From NCBI GenBank assembly GCA_012861695.1, contig JAAOOA010000121.1, positions 62,001 to 126,000 of the forward strand: a stretch of DNA of 64,000 nucleotides, given 5' to 3'. Under the pieces are notes generated by a model. The model saw nothing but the letters and a program-made list of their open reading frames with translations. It ran no database searches and was not told the DNA's origin. This stretch comes from Trematomus loennbergii (Eukaryota > Chordata > Actinopteri > Perciformes > Nototheniidae). The translations under genes were made by a program, and so were the position numbers. Below, piece after piece: positions 1 through 10,788 of the stretch (positions within the stretch are counted from its first letter, which is position 1; each line of letters begins with the position of its first letter).

Positions 1-1225
1 ACCGTTACTTCTCCTTCGTTGGCTGAAAACAGCGGAGGCTGGTAGTCATTGGCACAATGGAAAGGAGAGAGACCTGTGGCCGCCGTGGGAAGAGTATTGT
101 GGGCAAACTCGACCCATGTGAGGTGGTCGCTCCGGGTGGTCTGGTTCTGGGAGACGAGACAACGTAGCGTAGTCTCCAGTTCCTGGTTCAGACGCTCCGA
201 CTGTCCATATGATTGAGGATGATAACCTGATGACAAGCTGACAATGGCGCCTATGAGCCTGCAAAACTCCTTCCAGAAGGCGGAAATGAATTGTGGACCC
301 GTCGGAAACAATGTCATTAGGGAATCCATGGATCCTAAATATCTGGTTCATCATGACCTCTGCGGTACCCTTGGCAGAGGGAAGCTGGTTAGGGGAAGGA
401 AATGAGCCATCTTGGAGAACCGGTCCACCACTGTCAGGACCGTAGTTTTGCCTATGGATGATGGGAGTCCTGTCACAAAGTCCATGGAAATGTGTGACCA
501 GGGACGTTGGGGAACCGGCAACGGCTGAAGCAGACCCATCTTGACCTGGGACGAGGTTTTATTCCGAGAACACACAGGGCAAGCCGCTACATACTCCGCC
601 ACATCCTTCTTCATGGCTGGCCACCAGAACCGCTGCTTGATCCTGAACATGGTCCTTTTTACACCAGGATGGCACGAGAGCACAGACGTGTGGGCCCAGT
701 GGATGACCTTGGAGTGGAGAGACACAGGGACAAACAACAGGTTGTTTGGACACTCGCTAGGTGCCGGGTTCAAAACATTTGCCTGTTTTACGTCCGACTC
801 TACTTGCCAGGAAAACGCTCCGACCACACGGTTTAGTGGAAGAATGGTCTTGGGCTCTATGGCAAGTGGTTCTGGGTCGTAAAGGCGAGACAAAGCATCA
901 GGTTTTTGATTCTGGGATCCGGGACGAAAAGAGAGTGTTAAGTGGAACCTACTAAAAAATAGTGTCCACCGGGCCTGGCGAGAGTTAAGCTTTTCTGATG
1001 TACTCTGGCTGCTCTGCCCCCTCTAACCAGTGTCTCCATTCCTCGAGGGCCGCTTTAACTGCGAACAGTTCTTTATTTCCGACATCGTAGTTCTTCTCAG
1101 CTGTTGTCAACTTACGCGACAGGTAAGCACACGGGTGCATCTTGTTGTCTTCACCGGATCTTTGAGACAACACCCCTCCAATCCCTTCATTGGAAGCATC
1201 GACCTCGACCACAAACTGGCGTTGG
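1..1225 (-). pseudogene. Sushi-like pol remnant: RNase H and integrase
   Basis: RNase H begins with [19 protein letters not shown] and continues to [11 protein letters not shown], after which the segment holding the conserved TDHKNL motif is lost and the frame changes (about 985-1000). The integrase zinc-binding region (HWAHTSVLSCHPGVKRTM ... CPVCSRNK) and first catalytic region (SMDFVTGLPS) lie at 351-893; a frame change near 354 precedes [10 protein letters not shown] at 240-340. Several frame shifts and the missing reverse transcriptase core make it non-functional. Confidence 0.85.
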
Positions 1226-1605
1226 GAAATGCAGATCGCACTGCACCAGGAAGGCTCTGCAGTTCATGGAATCTCCGGAGAACCTCTCCGGAAGAGCCAG
1301 CCGTAGTGAGGAAGAAACAGCCTGGATCGGTTTGACAGCGTCAGCAGGATCCTCGACAGGAAAGCAGTCAGCTGTGAATGACGTCATCGGCGGAGTAGTC
1401 TGTACTGTAGGTGAGCGAAGAATTGCTGCATGTGATCCGTCAGCTGTTGTATCTGGGTAGAGACGGAATCCTGGAGCTCGGCCTGGCTTCCTACAAGCTC
1501 TTTAACTCCTTGGCTGATTAAGCCCAGCTGTTCCTCATGGTAAAAAATCCTCTCTCCTTGGGCTGACAGGGCGGAATGAAATGTCTTTGGGTCGGCTGAG
1601 TCCAT
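1226..1605 (-). pseudogene. Sushi-like gag, N-terminal part only
   Basis: The start MDSADPKTFHSAL and the later PERFSGDS...[12 protein letters not shown] block match the Gag of the element at 55393-56412. The two pieces are in different frames, joined near 1385. The rest of Gag, including the zinc knuckle, is deleted; the reading continues into RNase H sequence near 1225. It would have encoded the capsid-like structural protein. Confidence 0.8.
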
Positions 1606-1609
1606 TGTG

Positions 1610-1619
1610 GTCAGTTCGT
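1610..1619 (-). promoter_or_regulatory. Putative self-priming primer-binding site
   Basis: Just inside the LTR, the minus strand reads ACGAACTGAC. This pairs perfectly over 10 nt with GTCAGTTCGT inside the same LTR at the expected transcription start. There is no TGG start as for a tRNA 3' end. Tf1/sushi elements are known to prime from the 5' end of their own RNA, so this is read as a self-priming site (inference). Confidence 0.6.
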
Positions 1620-1621
1620 TC

Positions 1622-2075
1622 TGTCACAAACTTGGAAACACAAGGTATTGGACTCAAATGCACGACCCAGGAGACAGAGGTAAAGTATGAGTAAGATACT
1701 TTATTCCAAAAACAGGATAATAAATAAGGATCGACACTCTGGATGAGGTGACAAAAAAGGTTCAAAAAGGCACAAAAGAAAATCGCTCACTAAGTGAGGA
1801 ACAAACTTACAAAATAATTCGAGAGCATAAATCAGGCATCAGACAAGGTGAGTAATCGCAGGCACGCTGACTACTTGCATAGAGACAGGACAAGACGAAC
1901 TGACAAGGAACAAAGGGAAGCTGGGGACTATAAACAAAAGGTAACTGGACACAGGTGGAAACAATCAGAGGCGGGGCTGACGCTGATGAGTGCAGGAGAC
2001 ACACACCAGGATAGGAAGTGGGAGACAAGACAGAAAATGGTTAAACAAGAACATGGAACATGACTGGACTTAACA
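1622..2075 (-). repeat. 5' LTR of the Sushi-like element
   Basis: On the minus strand it begins TGTTAAGTCC and ends TTTGTGACA, the usual TG...CA form, 454 bp. It contains a TATA-like TTTATAG (around 1928-1934 on the plus strand) and, about 30 nt downstream, GTCAGTTCGT (plus 1895-1904), which is complementary to the sequence just after the LTR. An AATAAA lies near its 3' end. No second copy is in the window. Confidence 0.8.
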
Positions 2076-2125
2076 TTTTTGACGAGACACAACAAGCACT
2101 TATTTTAACTGATATTATACATATG

Positions 2126-2300
2126 TATTATACTCTTATAAGATGTATGTAGATAGAATAAAACATGTGCAGAATATGACAGTTTAATGGTGGAGGTACA
2201 CACATATTGATAGATGTCTTGTTGAGGAACCTGCGACCCAAGTTTTTCATTCATTGCATAACTACACATATATGATATGTCAATAAACCTTAGAAAATCT
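2126..2300 (+). repeat. Old LINE 3'-tail-like repeat
   Basis: About 125 bp (2126-2250) recurs inverted at 8806-8932. Its end (GAGGAACCTGCGACCCAAG followed by a tail with CAATAAAC) resembles the 3' UTR of the LINE at 2593-3008, so it is probably a diverged 3' end from the same class. The family name is not certain. Confidence 0.5.
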
Positions 2301-2592
2301 TGAAATCTTAAAAGGGATGTGCAAAATAGCCATTATATACATTCTTTAATTAACTATTAGTAGAGAATAACGAGTAATGAATATACTTTATAGGGATCTG
2401 CACATAAATGTTTAGTCTTCTCAAGCACCCACTATCAAATATCTCGCCTGATTGTTGCACTTGACAATCACCTTTCCCTGAATTTTACTCAGGTGTAACT
2501 AAAGTCTGATTTAAGGCTTGTTTATATTTCACATCATTAATCCAAATCTGTAAAGTAACTAAAATAAATGTAGTAAAAATACCAGGTTAACC

Positions 2593-3008
2593 TTAAAGAA
2601 AGCCCTCAGGATTATAAAAGACCCCCATCACCCCAGCCACAAACTGTTCTGTCTGCTGCCGTCTGGCAGGCGGTACCGCAGCATCCGGACTAAAACCACC
2701 AGACTCAGGGACAGTTTCATCCCACAGGCCAGAAGACTGTTAAACACCTGCACTTTTGAAACAACTTCCACAACATTAAACTGGCTGCAATTTAGAAATT
2801 ATTTATCTAATATATCATATTCCAAACACTTATAGACTCTTATTGCACTATTTTACTATTTTACTATTTTTCTTTTTATATTTACTATTTTTTCTGTTTT
2901 TCTGTTTTATTGTGTTGCACTGTTGGAGGAGCCTGTGACCTAAGATTTTCATCGTCGTAACTACACTGTAGCTATGTACGTATGACCAATAAAAGCCTTG
3001 AACCTTGA
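2593..3008 (+). mobile_element. 5'-truncated LINE 3' end
   Basis: The first ~160 bp encode the last part of a fish non-LTR ORF2 (FCLLPSGRRYRSIRTKTTRL then FIPQARRLLN). A T-rich 3' UTR follows, ending in CAATAAAAGCCTTGAACCTTGA. Such 5'-truncated tails are a common LINE insertion product. It is probably L2/CR1-like, but I assign the clade only tentatively. Confidence 0.7.
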
Positions 3009-3479
3009 GTAGAATTACAAAGTAACAATAAATTGCATGTTTTCGGCCATCCTAAACTCCGAAAAAATATTTGTTTCTCCGAATCGAAGGGGAAAAACAC
3101 AAAAGCATTGTGCACAATTTAAACCAATCAATGTTGTGTAATTAACAAGGATAATCTGGTGTTTTTGAGTTGATGAGTAGTGCAGATATCACTGTAAAAT
3201 CAATCGACAGTAAGGAGAATACTTACGTCCGGGTGTAAAATGATCCGTTATCCAATGGGAATGGACGCTCACATTGCCTTTAACTGCCGCCGACATGGAC
3301 GGATGCGGTGTTTCCCTGAGCGTCAAATACCGCCGCCGATGGGAATACATTGCAATTAGTTGAAAGCTCTTTGCGTCTGTTTATGAAGCTGAAGGAGACT
3401 CTGTGCGTCACAACTGCACGCCAAAGGACCCTAACCAAGCGTCGCTACTGGACGATCAGGGAGTGAGACTGTGTTGAAT
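3009..3479. other. No gene seen; diffuse repeat-like sequence
   Basis: No open frame with recognisable protein. Around 3230-3420 the text resembles GC-rich MITE interiors (GCGTCAAATACCGCCGCCGATGG), but no ends could be fixed. Confidence 0.4.
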
Positions 3480-3611
3480 ATACATACTATACAGAGATGC
3501 TGTATGAGAAACCAATGTGAGTTTGGAACATTGAACAATGTAAATCTATTCTAGTAGACCTCAACAATGGAATTGTGATCAGTAGAAATGGCCATGTCAT
3601 GGGACCTTTAA
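3480..3611 (-). mobile_element. Fragment of TTAA-target MITE
   Basis: On the minus strand it reads TTAAAGGTCCCATGTCATGG and continues collinearly for about 130 bp with the left end of the element at 17526-18325, so it is a one-ended copy of that family. The other terminus was not found. Confidence 0.7.
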
Positions 3612-3829
3612 AAGTCAGCAGATGGCTGATATCCAGCACAACTCAGCAACTCCTGCTGATGTTCGCTACGTTTCCCTCGTTTCCATGATAGTATCAAAGA
3701 ATAAAATGTAATCCAATGGTCTTTTTTTTGTTATGGAGTGGCAGTTACATCCAGCACCAAAACAGTGCCTACCGATCATGTTTAAAAGTTTGAAAGGAAA
3801 AATGTATGCTACTTCGCTATAGGCTAGAG
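3612..3829. other. Short unassigned interval
   Basis: AT-rich sequence between two transposons; no coding or structural signal noticed. Confidence 0.3.
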
Positions 3830-4864
3830 CAGTGGTTTCCAAACGGTGTGCCGCGGCACACTGGTGTGCCGTGAGGCAAGTCCGGGTGTGCCGTGGGATT
3901 TTGTGACAACCATACGTTATTATTGCGATATACAACTACACAAAAATAATTATTTTTTAATTTACTATATCAGTACTTTGTATGCATTCATTTCATAATA
4001 CAGAGGCAAACTCTATACCTAAAAACAATTCTTTAAAAAAAAATCCTCACAGAACCCCATATTTCGCTGTGACACATCAAAGGCTGAAGGACAACATTAA
4101 AACAGAGAAACACGCAAGAGGGAAAATGGAGCGCTTTCTTGTGCGGAGCAAACCACCAACCACCAGTGCAGAGACTGCCGACAACCCACCACCGAAAGAA
4201 AAGAGGAAAAAAACTGTCAGCTATCCAAAGTGCCGTCGTCTGATAATACAATCAAAAGAAGAATCGACGACATGTCAGAAGACATTGAGCAACATTTGAC
4301 AGAGAAACTGCAGGCGAGCGGCAGATTTTCCCTACAAATAGACGAATCTACTGACATAAGTGGGGCTGCCCAACTTCTGGCAAACATCAGATATGTTGAT
4401 GCTGACTCTATCAAAGAGACGTTTTTCTTTGCAAAGAAATGGAAAGCCATACTGAATCAGGCTGTGCAGATGGTGAATTACATCAAATCAAGGCCCCTGA
4501 AATCTCGCCTCTTCTCCCAGCTGTGCGCCGAGATGGGAGCCGACCACCAAAGCCTGATCCTCCACAATTTTTAATTTTGTGACCTGTCTGGTTTAAATGA
4601 GTGTGTTGCTGCTTTGATGAAGCCTAATTTGATAAAGTTTCAAATTAATTTCTGAAATATTTCGTTAATAAAATTTCATGAGTAATATAGTTGTCTTTGT
4701 CACATTTTATTTGGCATTAGTAAATAATTATGCACATTTACAGATATTTTACATGATATGAGTGATAACACATGTCATAAGGGCTATTTTGCACAATAGG
4801 TGTGCCTTGAGATTTTTACTTGTCCTTTGGTGTGCCTTGGGCACAAAAAGTTTGGGAACCACTG
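3830..4864 (+). mobile_element. hAT transposon, internally deleted copy
   Basis: The ends are imperfect inverted repeats (CAGTGGTTTCC at left, GGGAACCACTG at right) with GTGTGCC-rich subterminal motifs at both ends. It is bounded by an exact 8-bp duplication GGCTAGAG (3822-3829 and 4865-4872), the hAT target-site length. Length is 1,035 bp, far shorter than an autonomous hAT. The interior holds two transposase pieces joined by a deletion. Confidence 0.92.
4126..4574 (+). pseudogene. hAT transposase remnant (ZBED5/FAM200-like)
   Basis: The N-terminal start MERFLVRSK at 4126 is followed in another frame, from about 4230, by NTIKRRIDDMSEDIEQ and then FSLQIDESTDISG, the DEST-type block of hAT transposases. 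Near the C-terminal end is VNYIKSRPLKSRLFSQLC. The BED zinc finger and most of the catalytic and dimerisation regions are missing. It resembles the transposase lineage domesticated in vertebrates as ZBED5 and relatives. It cannot be active. Confidence 0.8.
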
Positions 4865-4872
4865 GGCTAGAG

Positions 4873-5000
4873 CAGGGATGGGCAACTTGGATGGTGGTGG
4901 GGGCCACATCATTTATTTACTGGCCACCAGGGGGCCGCAGATTCACTTGGAACACACACAAATTCCATGTATTGTATGTAATTATCAACAAATATACTAA
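4873..5000 (+). mobile_element. One end of another hAT-like repeat
   Basis: It begins CAGGGATGGGCAACTTGG directly after the previous element's target duplication, with GGGGGCCACATCATT and CACCAGGGGGCCGC following, a common fish hAT-type terminus. No matching right end was found before 5468, so it is truncated or degraded. The AT-rich sequence 5000-5467 shows nothing else. Confidence 0.45.
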
Positions 5001-5702
5001 GTCTGACATCTTCATTGACATTTTATAATCTTTCAGGGAACATCCTCTAATAAGCTCACTAAACAAATATCAGTTCACAGACATTTTATTTAATTTTTGG
5101 CATGTGTTGTATTGAACAGGTTATTTAACAGTGGAATACAATTATTTTAAACTATTGGAAAGCACGGAAAATGTGTGTGCATCAAGATTAAACATTAAGA
5201 TGACATAAACATGAAGTCATGAACACTAACCCAGACATTAGTTGTCTAACTTGAACCTAAGACACTTGTAGCCTGTCTCTGCATTCCCTTATCCCACAAT
5301 AAGGGGAATGTCAACACAGACATCTGTCAACTCACACTCTGCTGTTCCTCAGCGGCACTCCCCCTCCCTCCCGCTGAAATTATGAATGAAAAGCATATAG
5401 TAATCATAGATAACACGGCAGGGTCCGTGACAGTTTGTTTTCATCTGATTTCAAATAAACAAAGTCTTGGTTATATCTCTCACAGGCTCCGCCCTCTACT
5501 GGACTCTATGGTTACTACCTTATCCTGCGTGCATTCTCCCACTGAGACTTCTATAGACTTAGCCGGCCTTGGGGCGGGCCTACCTGAATGCGCGCGCATC
5601 ACACCGTATAAAAGGAGGCCTCGTCTCCTGACTATCATCCTTTTCTCTTCAGCAGCGGAAGTGATTCCACAGAGCTTCGAGACGAAAGAGAAAGAGAGAG
5701 TA

Positions 5703-6780
5703 ATGGAGTCAGTTCTTGACCACAGGACCTGCCCGAAATGCCCGAACCTGATCGCGGGGGCTGATCCGCACCCCTTCTGCTTCCTGTGTTTGGGGCCTGA
5801 CCACGCCGTGAGCGGTATGGGCCCGGCGCCGGCAAGTTCAGCCTGTCAGTGCTGCCCCGCAGTATTGTGGGCAGCACTTCCTGACGAAGGATGCCCCGCA
5901 GGAGGAGTCGGAAGATCAGGATCTCGACGTCGTTGAGATGGGCGAGTCGGGAAGCGAGGAAACACCGTTCCGGTTCTCCCTTCCGTGGGGCCAGATGACC
6001 CCGGTTCGAGGACGCCTCGCTGTCCGGAGGTCCGACTCTCAGGTCTGCGCGGATGGATTTCCCAGCGGTGATGACCCTGGTGGCGGAGCGCGTAGGCCTA
6101 CCACTCCCCCACCGCTGCCACCGAGGCCTGTAAGCCGCCTGAGACAGGGGTTTTACGGCCCGGTACATCCTTCGTTTCGCCCCAGCTGCCAGAGATATGG
6201 CGGTGTGTGGAGGCGACATGGCAGCAGCCATTAAAAACGAAGGCCCCAATAGCCGCAATGGCGGGCATCATTAAGGTGGTGGATCGCTCGGACACACGTG
6301 TCCGGGTGTGCCCCCCCTCGATGAGAGCCTGGCGGCCCATCTGCTTCCGCGGGCGGCTGGTTGGGCGGAGGGTAAACGATCCCTGCCCCGCTGCCCCGGG
6401 ACCGAGACACCTTGGAGTATCTAGACAAGATGTTCAAGCTCGGTACGCAGATGGGGCTGCGGCCAATAATCTTGGCGTGTTGGGCGTCTCCCTGATCACC
6501 CCTCAGGCAGACTCCCCGCCCTCCCGTCTCAGGACGGGAGCGATTATCCGGACCGCGCTATTGGTCAGATGAATAATCTGATTCATGGCGTGGCCGGGTG
6601 ATTTCCTTGGCCACAGTGGCGTCTCGTCACGTGTGGTTAGGACTCACTGCCCTATCCAAGAAGGACCGAGAGGATCTTCTTGGAGCCCCCGTGTCCACGG
6701 AGGGGCTCTTTGGGTCGATCTCCTCGGTCACCCAGCGCTTCAGCCGCCTGGAGGAGGAGAGAATCCAGCTTAGCCGCATG
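5703..6780 (+). pseudogene. DIRS-type gag, frame-broken
   Basis: The start at 5703 encodes MESVLDHRTCPKCPN, then DPHPFCFLCLGPDHA, the cysteine-rich start typical of fish DIRS Gag. Later pieces in other frames include ALSKKDREDLLGAPVS and GLFGSISSVTQRF (about 6640-6750), the usual Gag C-terminal region. Multiple frame changes lie between about 5936 and 6600. Confidence 0.7.
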
Positions 6781-6837
6781 CTACCACTGGCCCCTCCTCA
6801 GGCCCCGCTACGCGCTCCTCCGCGGGCTATAGGTGGG

Positions 6838-7665
6838 CGCTGGGCTCTAACAGAGTCTCGACACAGCAACCTCCTAGAGCTACGGGCGGTAGTGTTAGCC
6901 CTCCAGCATTTCATGCCCCTAATTCAAGGGAGACATGTAATGGTCAGGAGCGACAAACAGCACCACAGTGGCTTATATCAACAGGCAGGGCGGAGTTCTG
7001 CTCCGCCGCCTTGTTGACCACAGCGGAGGAGCTGTGGTTATGGGCTTCAGAGGTGGTGTTATCTCTGAGAGCCCTCCACATCCCGGGACTGGAGAACAGA
7101 GGGGGCGACCTCATGTCAAGGGGCGGCCCCCTGCCAGGCGAGTGGGTGCTTCACCCGGAGGTGGTGAAGCAGATCTGGGCCCAGTTCGGGAGAGTGGAAG
7201 TGGACCTGTTCACCAGCCGGCACAACAGCCACTGTGCCTGTGGTTCTCCATGGCCCTGAGCGACGACCCGCCCTTGGGGGTGGACGCGTTTGCACACGAG
7301 CCATGGCCAAGGAAGCTGCTCTACGCCTTTCCACCGCTGCGTCTCATTCTCCCTCTCCTGGGGAGAGGGAGGCGAGAACGTCTGTCAGTCATTCTAGTGG
7401 CTCCGGACCGCGTCGGGGCACCGTGGTACTCAGAAATGACACAGATGAAGGTGGGCCAGCCCTGGGCGGTTCCCCAGTTCTGGGGGGCGATGTCTCAAGA
7501 GGCAGGTGTAATCGGGGCGTCAGACCGAACCCCTCCTTTGTGCCCAAGAACCTAAGGAGTGCGTTCAGGTCGAGGGCTATTCAGTTAGGGGGTTTTAGTC
7601 TTCCCCCCCATGGTGGGGCCAGGGAAGCTAAACTGCACCTCCTCTGCCCGGTGCGTGCGCTAGCA
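6838..7665 (+). pseudogene. DIRS-type RNase H / post-RNase H / recombinase remnant
   Basis: SNLLELRAVVLALQHF and GRHVMVRSD (6860-6955) are RNase H. LHIPGLENRGGDLMSRG then GEWVLHPEVVKQIW (7070-7180) and YAFPPLRLILPLL follow in shifting frames. KNLRSAFRSRAIQLGGF to LLCPVRALACYV (7545-7665) is the tyrosine recombinase start, after which the element is truncated. The catalytic R-H-R-Y set cannot be present. Confidence 0.7.
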
Positions 7666-8442
7666 TGTTATGTGCTCTCGTTGTTGTGTTATGCAGGATG
7701 TGCCAGTCATGCTTTTGGGCGGCCGAAGCTATTCCCGCGAGGACTGGCAAGAAGGACACAGGGCTAGGCTTCAAGCATCCAGTTATAATCCTGAGGGCGT
7801 TGTTGATGACCACGTCAACCTTACTTGCGTGAGGGCTTCTGCTCCAGGCTTGGGCGCAGTATTCCGCTGCAGAGAAGACCAGGGCTTGGGTCGATAATCG
7901 CAGCGTCTTAGCGCAGGCTCCCCAGGTTGTTCCAGCGAGGCGGCGGATCAGCCCGACCCTTGATGTTACCTTGGCCTTGACTTCTTCAAGGTGTTGTTTG
8001 AAGGACAGTGTCCGATCCAGACGCACACCGAGGTACTTCGGGGCTTGCTGGACCTCCAGACGTTTATTGTTGACACGCACCTCAAGTTCCCTCCTAGCTT
8101 CTCTGGTGCTAAGATGGTATGCCGCTGCTACTGTCTTTCCGATGTTGAGCTGTAGACGCCACCTTTGAAAGTATGCTACCAGGGTGCCCATGTCGTCGTT
8201 AAGGCCATCTTCCATTGCCTTCCATGTTGGTCGTCTCAGCATGATGGCTAGATCGTCTGCATAGCCGTACTTTCTGGATGTTGTGTCAGGTAGGTCATGT
8301 ACATAAATGTTGAACAGCATCGGCGAGAGAACCGACCCCTGCGGAACACCGTTCCTCAGTCTTCTGAGCCTGCTGCGTTGGCCATTGCTGGTCTGGAGGA
8401 CAAAGCTGCGGTTGGTAAGCGTATTTAACCATGAGATGGCGC
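7666..8442 (-). pseudogene. Non-LTR retrotransposon reverse transcriptase fragment
   Basis: The minus strand encodes NGVPQGSVLSPMLFNIYV (motif B region), YGYADDLAIML (catalytic YADD) and the thumb region (KYLGVRLDRTLSF, EYCAQAWSRSPH), about 250 residues in one frame. Upstream domains (endonuclease, fingers) and the C-terminus are missing. The VPQGSVLSP form fits the Jockey/I group of LINEs. The low-coordinate end abuts the truncated DIRS element. Confidence 0.82.
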
Positions 8443-8805
8443 TTCATTCACAAATACACACAGACAACTTGGTGTTGTAGAACTTAGTCTGTTTGCAATG
8501 TTGCAGCTCTGCAGTTGTGTTTGCTGAATACTGTAGCATTTAATCACTTATTTGTTATGGTTTTCACAGGCTGCTATAACGAAAAAACATCAATATTTTA
8601 GATCAAATAAAGTATATCTAATCTTATTATCTTAATTGTAATTAAGTCCCAGAACTACAGAGCTATTGTGGTATTTATTTGTAAATCATTTAGTATAATC
8701 ACACAAATTCTGTGTTTTATATTTAATAATTCTGTGTTCTTTATTTATTGAATGTTCAATACCTGACAAGGTCGGAGAAGAAAAAGGTCGGAGATGAAGA
8801 ACTTG
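8443..8805. other. No gene seen
   Basis: AT-rich sequence without recognisable coding content or clear repeat ends. Confidence 0.3.
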
Positions 8806-8932
8806 GGTTTCAGGTTCCTCAACAGTGCATTACAAGACATCTATCAATATGTGTGTATACCTCCACCATTAAACTGTCATATTCTGAACTTTCTTATACT
8901 ATCTACATACATCTTATAAGAGTATAATTAAT
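8806..8932 (-). repeat. LINE 3'-tail-like repeat, inverted partner of 2126-2250
   Basis: The reverse complement matches 2126-2250 closely, including AAGATGTATGTAGATAG and GACAGTTTAATGGTGGAGGT. The two copies are ~6.5 kb apart in opposite orientation and are probably independent insertions. Confidence 0.6.
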
Positions 8933-9509
8933 GCAATATATTAGACGTTAAGTACTTTGTCAGGCTTAATATTTATCTGTAGATACCCCAAAGCTTTGTT
9001 CTTATTTAAAAGAAGACCTTAACCTAAAGTATTCTTTAATGTTTGAATAAAGCCTAATTAGTTTGTCTGTTTTGCACATCCTCCTATCAGGCACTAAACT
9101 GTTTTATTGTAGAGATCATTTACAGTATCTTCTTGATATTTTCTATTCTATATTTCTATCATTGACCTTCTACTTTCCCCCTATGTATGTACTCTCAATA
9201 TTTTTATGTTTTCATCAAATATAACATATTAACAAAGAAATTCAACAACGTGCTTTAACCACTAGGCGGGTTAAAAAACTGTCAAGTTTACAGTGTTAAC
9301 ACAATAAAATATACTGCTGTTTCCAGTTTAGTTTATGACGGATGCATTTTGTTATCCACACATATATTGTTTTTATATTTGTAAAACCAAACCGACAGAA
9401 ACTATGGTCTTAACATGACCCAGTGGTATAGTTAATACACATATATTATCAAACAAAATATTAAAATGAACTCTTATTTTGAAAATACAGCTTCCTGTGT
9501 TGGAATGAT
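8933..9509. other. No gene seen
   Basis: AT-rich, no coding signal noticed, no repeat ends recognised. Confidence 0.3.
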
Positions 9510-9762
9510 CTGCTCCGACCCTCGGTCCTGACGGACTCCAAAAGTCCGACATTATACAATCAAACAAATAAATAAACACAAGGATAATTGTGTCTTATTG
9601 TTGAGTAAATAACAGTGTGTGGTTTAGAAAAGAATACAAAATTAGAAGGAAAAAACGATGAAACAATACAGATCTCAGTTTTCTGAGCCCCTACTCTCCC
9701 CCTAACTGACGGCAACAAAAGTCCTACATTATACAATTCAAATAAAGAAGTAAAAACAATAA
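9510..9762 (+). repeat. Two diverged ~178-bp units
   Basis: AAAAGTCCGACATTATACAATC near 9540 and AAAAGTCCTACATTATACAATT near 9718 have similar surroundings, suggesting an old tandem duplication within a MITE-like sequence that continues into 9763-10048. Confidence 0.35.
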
Positions 9763-10048
9763 GTGTGGCTTGATATTGAGTTAGAAAAAGGTTGATAAAC
9801 GCTGTGAGAATGGATCTGTGGAGAGCATTTCTCCGCGATCCCAACTCGTCTGTTACCAACGTTCAGGGAGCTCTATGCAAGTCAATGGGACTCCCTGATA
9901 GTTGAATATTGACGCTAAAGGGCCCCCCTTGCGTTGGAAAGTGACGACAGGGACCCTGACATAACGTCAACATAGGCCGAGTTGGGAGTGAGAATGTGTT
10001 GGTAGCAACACCAGTGCTATATTTAGCTTCCCCTGCCTCCCTTTTCAA
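9763..10048 (+). repeat. Left copy of ~286-bp sequence duplicated around the Gmr1-like element
   Basis: From GTGTGGCTTGATATTG to CCCTTTTCAAA it is nearly identical to 16030-16317 (one visible difference is a C-run length). It ends inside microhomology with the LTR (AACG). A diverged copy of its first ~110 bp occurs inside the MITE at 17526-18325, so the sequence itself belongs to a dispersed repeat. Confidence 0.9.
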
Positions 10049-10398
10049 ACGTGCCGTAGTGTGTGTGTGGGTGTGTGTGTCTTTCTCTCTCTCCCTCTGA
10101 TTCTCCAGGTGCAGCCTGATTGTCTCCAGGTGCAGCCTCTCTCCCAGGTGCTCCCAATCCCCAATCAGGGTCTTCCTTAAAGGACCTGAGGAAGTCTGCA
10201 GTGTGGCCCCCTTTCTCCTCTGGCTGCATGGGTGCAGCACGTCGTCTTGTGTCTCTGTGTGGGACCTGGTTGTCCATTATTTTTGGATTAAATCTCCTGT
10301 GTGAACAAAGAGATCAGTTTCCTCTCTTTTTCTCGTGTTGGTCGTTCTGTGTTTTGTTACTCCCCTTCGTACCCCTAGATTTTGGAGGGAACGTAACA
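10049..10398 (+). repeat. 5' LTR of Gmr1-like element, missing its first bases
   Basis: Matches 15675-16029 almost base for base, but lacks the initial TGTTA; the host sequence CTTTTCAAA is joined directly to ACGTGCCG. It ends GGAACGTAACA. Contains a GTGTGTGTGG tract and CTCTCTCCCTCTG. Confidence 0.92.
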
Positions 10399-10400
10399 AA

Positions 10401-10416
10401 TGGGGGCTCGTCCGAT
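10401..10416 (+). promoter_or_regulatory. Primer-binding site, tRNA-Pro type
   Basis: TGGGGGCTCGTCCGAT starts 2 nt after the LTR. Its first 14 nt equal the proline-tRNA primer site known from gammaretroviruses. First-strand synthesis would start here. Confidence 0.85.
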
Positions 10417-10788
10417 CTTTGAGACAAAGAGTGAGTATCTGTTGTGGTTTAGCGTTGATATTGTGTTTGGTAGCATTGGCTGTGAAGTCTCTTGCTGTTT
10501 AAAAGCTTCCTCAGTTTAGATAGGGGAGTGTCTAGCTGGGCTGAATCAGTCTTTCCTTCAGGCACTCATTTTATTTTGCCTTTTTTATTTTCGGGGTAAT
10601 CCTGGGTGGGGATTTATTCCCTGTTGGGGGCAGGCGTTTCAGGGTTTCGGCCGCTGATGTTTGCCTTTAAAGTCGCCTCGAGCCCGGCACGCTCCAGAAG
10701 ATAGTTAGGTAAGTTTGGTAGGCAGGATCTGGGGAAGTTTGTTTACAAAAAAAAACAAAAAAACAATTGTAAGTCGCCGTTGATAAGG

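Larger units (their letters stand above)
1..2075 (-). mobile_element. Sushi-like Ty3/gypsy LTR retrotransposon, internally deleted, cut by window edge
   Basis: Read on the minus strand the order is LTR (2075 down to 1622), primer-site region, gag start, then an internal deletion into RNase H, then integrase running off the left edge. The gag start, the RNase H block and the integrase HHCC region are clear relatives of the better preserved element at 54938-60185, so this is the same Sushi/Tf1-type lineage. Protease and the reverse transcriptase palm are missing: gag joins directly to RNase H near position 1225. Several frame changes show it is dead. The downstream LTR lies outside the window. 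Confidence 0.88.
5468..7665 (+). mobile_element. DIRS-type tyrosine-recombinase retrotransposon, deleted
   Basis: Starts with a terminal region (5468-5620, with TATAAAAGGAGG) that is also found alone, inverted, at 38395-38590. A DIRS-type Gag follows, then RNase H, a post-RNase H region (GVDAFAHEPWP, YAFPPLRLI, VILVAP) and the start of the tyrosine recombinase (SAFRSRAIQL, LLCPVRAL). The reverse transcriptase is absent and the right end is cut off at a LINE fragment near 7665. DIRS elements integrate with a tyrosine recombinase rather than a DDE integrase. Confidence 0.8.

Noticed and set aside
5635..6258. Minus-strand 207-codon frame
   Set aside because: Antisense of DIRS gag in GC-rich DNA; no recognisable domains, while the plus strand has the cysteine-rich Gag start.
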